Assembly (NCBI RefSeq): GCF_020966635.1
Contig: NZ_JAJKFQ010000001.1
Span: 372,001 to 436,000 of the forward strand
Direction: 5' to 3'
Length of the DNA stretch: 64,000 bases
Source of the DNA: Stieleria sp. JC731
GTDB taxonomy: Bacteria > Planctomycetota > Planctomycetia > Pirellulales > Pirellulaceae
Part shown: piece after piece, positions 63,187 to 64,000 of the stretch
How positions within the stretch are numbered: position 1 is the stretch's first letter
Layout: every line of letters starts with the position of its first letter
Position numbers and translations under genes: made by a program
Notes under the pieces: model-generated
What the model was told of the DNA's origin: nothing
Database searches by the model: none
The model's input: the letters and a program-made list of their open reading frames with translations, nothing else

Positions 63187-64000
63187 ATGTCTGGATCGAG
63201 TTCGATTCAAAAAATGCGTCTGGGCATGCTTGTCCTCATCGGCACGTGTGTCATGGCTGTCATTGGCTACACGCTTGCCGGTTGGACCGTACTCGATTCT
63301 GTGTACATGGTCGCGATCACCGTGTTCGGCGTTGGCTATGGTGAAGTGCGTCCGATCGATGATCCGGGACTAAAGCTATTCACGTTGCTGGTAGTCGTGA
63401 CCGGTTGCAGTTCCGGGATTTATGTTCTTGGCGGCTTCGTTCAGATGATCGCCGAAGGGGAGATTCAACGTGCCTTGGGAGCCCGCCGAATGAGCCGTGG
63501 AATTGAACAGACCAGCAACCATGCGATCATTTGTGGCTACGGACGTGTCGGCCAGACTTTGGTTGCCGAACTTCGGCCTTCAGGCATCCCGATGGTTGTT
63601 GTCGATCGTGATCCCGATCGCTTGTTGGATGCCGAACGGAACGGAGTCTATGTGATTGTCGGCGATGCCTCCGATGAGACCGTTTTAAAGCGTGCCGGTA
63701 TCGAACGGGCAAGTGTGCTTGCCACGGTACTCAATGGTGATGCTCACAACGTTTTTGTCACGCTGACCGCACGTGAATTGAACGATTCGATTCAGATCAT
63801 CGCCCGCGGGGAATCAGAAGCAACCGAGCGAAAACTTCTGCGCAGCGGTGCCGACCGAGTTGTCTTGCCGACGATGATTGGTGCAACAAAAATCGCCAAT
63901 CTGATTTCCTGCCCAAGTGTGGAATCGCTTGTCGGGGATGCGAAAGCCTTCGCCCGAATGAACCAAGACCTTGATGTGTTTGGTCTGGGAATGTTGGAAA
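63187..64000 (+). CDS. Potassium channel with TrkA-N (RCK) domain, 3' end missing
   Basis: The frame opened by the ATG at 63187 runs off the window end. The start MSGSSSIQKMRLGMLVLIG leads into a first helix. A pore loop follows with the selectivity filter TVFGVGYGEVRPI, a variant of TVGYGD, and then a second helix (LLVVVTGCSSGIYVLGG). From about residue 110 comes a TrkA-N domain with the nucleotide motif IICGYGRVGQTLVAEL, the acidic residue in VVVDRDPDRL, and GDASDETVLKRAGI. This is the two-helix Kch/MthK-like channel plan gated by a cytoplasmic RCK ring. At least 271 residues are present. Confidence 0.9.
   Translation, partial: MSGSSSIQKMRLGMLVLIGTCVMAVIGYTLAGWTVLDSVYMVAITVFGVGYGEVRPIDDPGLKLFTLLVVVTGCSSGIYVLGGFVQMIAEGEIQRALGARRMSRGIEQTSNHAIICGYGRVGQTLVAELRPSGIPMVVVDRDPDRLLDAERNGVYVIVGDASDETVLKRAGIERASVLATVLNGDAHNVFVTLTARELNDSIQIIARGESEATERKLLRSGADRVVLPTMIGATKIANLISCPSVESLVGDAKAFARMNQDLDVFGLGMLE

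Overview
The window looks like a piece of a planctomycete chromosome, probably from the Rhodopirellula/Pirellulaceae group. The evidence is the gene families present: a DUF1501 protein, a DUF1559 pseudopilin-like protein with an H-X9-DG tail, a very large Ser/Thr kinase fused to an nSTAND-type ATPase and a SUMF1-like domain, a Cys/Pro-repeat secreted protein and a PhoD phosphatase. Gene spacing is generous, many short dispersed repeats are present, and start codons are often GTG. I saw no rRNA, tRNA, CRISPR array, phage or intact insertion sequence.

Layout. 1-11.3 kb: end of a DUF1501 gene, a CheW-like protein with an inserted CZB zinc domain, the giant kinase, an MsbA-like ABC exporter and a two-domain glycosyltransferase. 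12-24.2 kb: metabolism, namely 2-oxoglutarate dehydrogenase E2 (sucB), proC, argB, argF, an EboE-like protein, a 6-phosphofructokinase with pyrophosphate-type motifs, a hypothetical protein, PhoD and an FHA-GAF-cyclase. 24.2-30.5 kb: a complete oppABCDF-like peptide transporter operon on the minus strand. 30.5-33.3 kb: a repeat-rich stretch, a Cys/Pro-repeat exported protein with a clear terminator, and a small lipoprotein. 33.4-39.6 kb: a tightly coupled plus-strand operon of two membrane proteins, TrkA and a fused 5-oxoprolinase/hydantoinase. 39.8-54.1 kb: a J-domain-like membrane protein, coaX, obg, a DinB-like protein, an esterase, a DUF1559 protein, a PaaK-like ligase, a GH18 protein, a U32 protein and an aldehyde dehydrogenase.

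54.3-63.0 kb is the most distinctive region. A bacteriophytochrome kinase, an Rcp1-like response regulator and a REC-HK-REC hybrid kinase are translationally coupled (ATGA overlaps). A heme oxygenase, which could supply the biliverdin chromophore, converges on them. After a repeat island comes a second hybrid kinase whose N-terminal membrane domain matches the ethylene-binding domain of plant ETR1, with the copper-ligand Cys and His kept. The cluster contains no DNA-binding regulator, so any output probably passes through phosphotransfer to REC domains or to proteins elsewhere. The window ends inside a TrkA-N potassium-channel gene.

Repeats are a second theme. An inverted-repeat-bounded element occurs once with one core unit (about 7.3 kb) and once with five 46-bp core units (about 59.4 kb). 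Other families are a 97-bp dispersed pair, a triplicated 226-267 bp unit, a 95-bp tandem repeat and several short palindromes. Families were recognised from memory of motifs; no database search was run.
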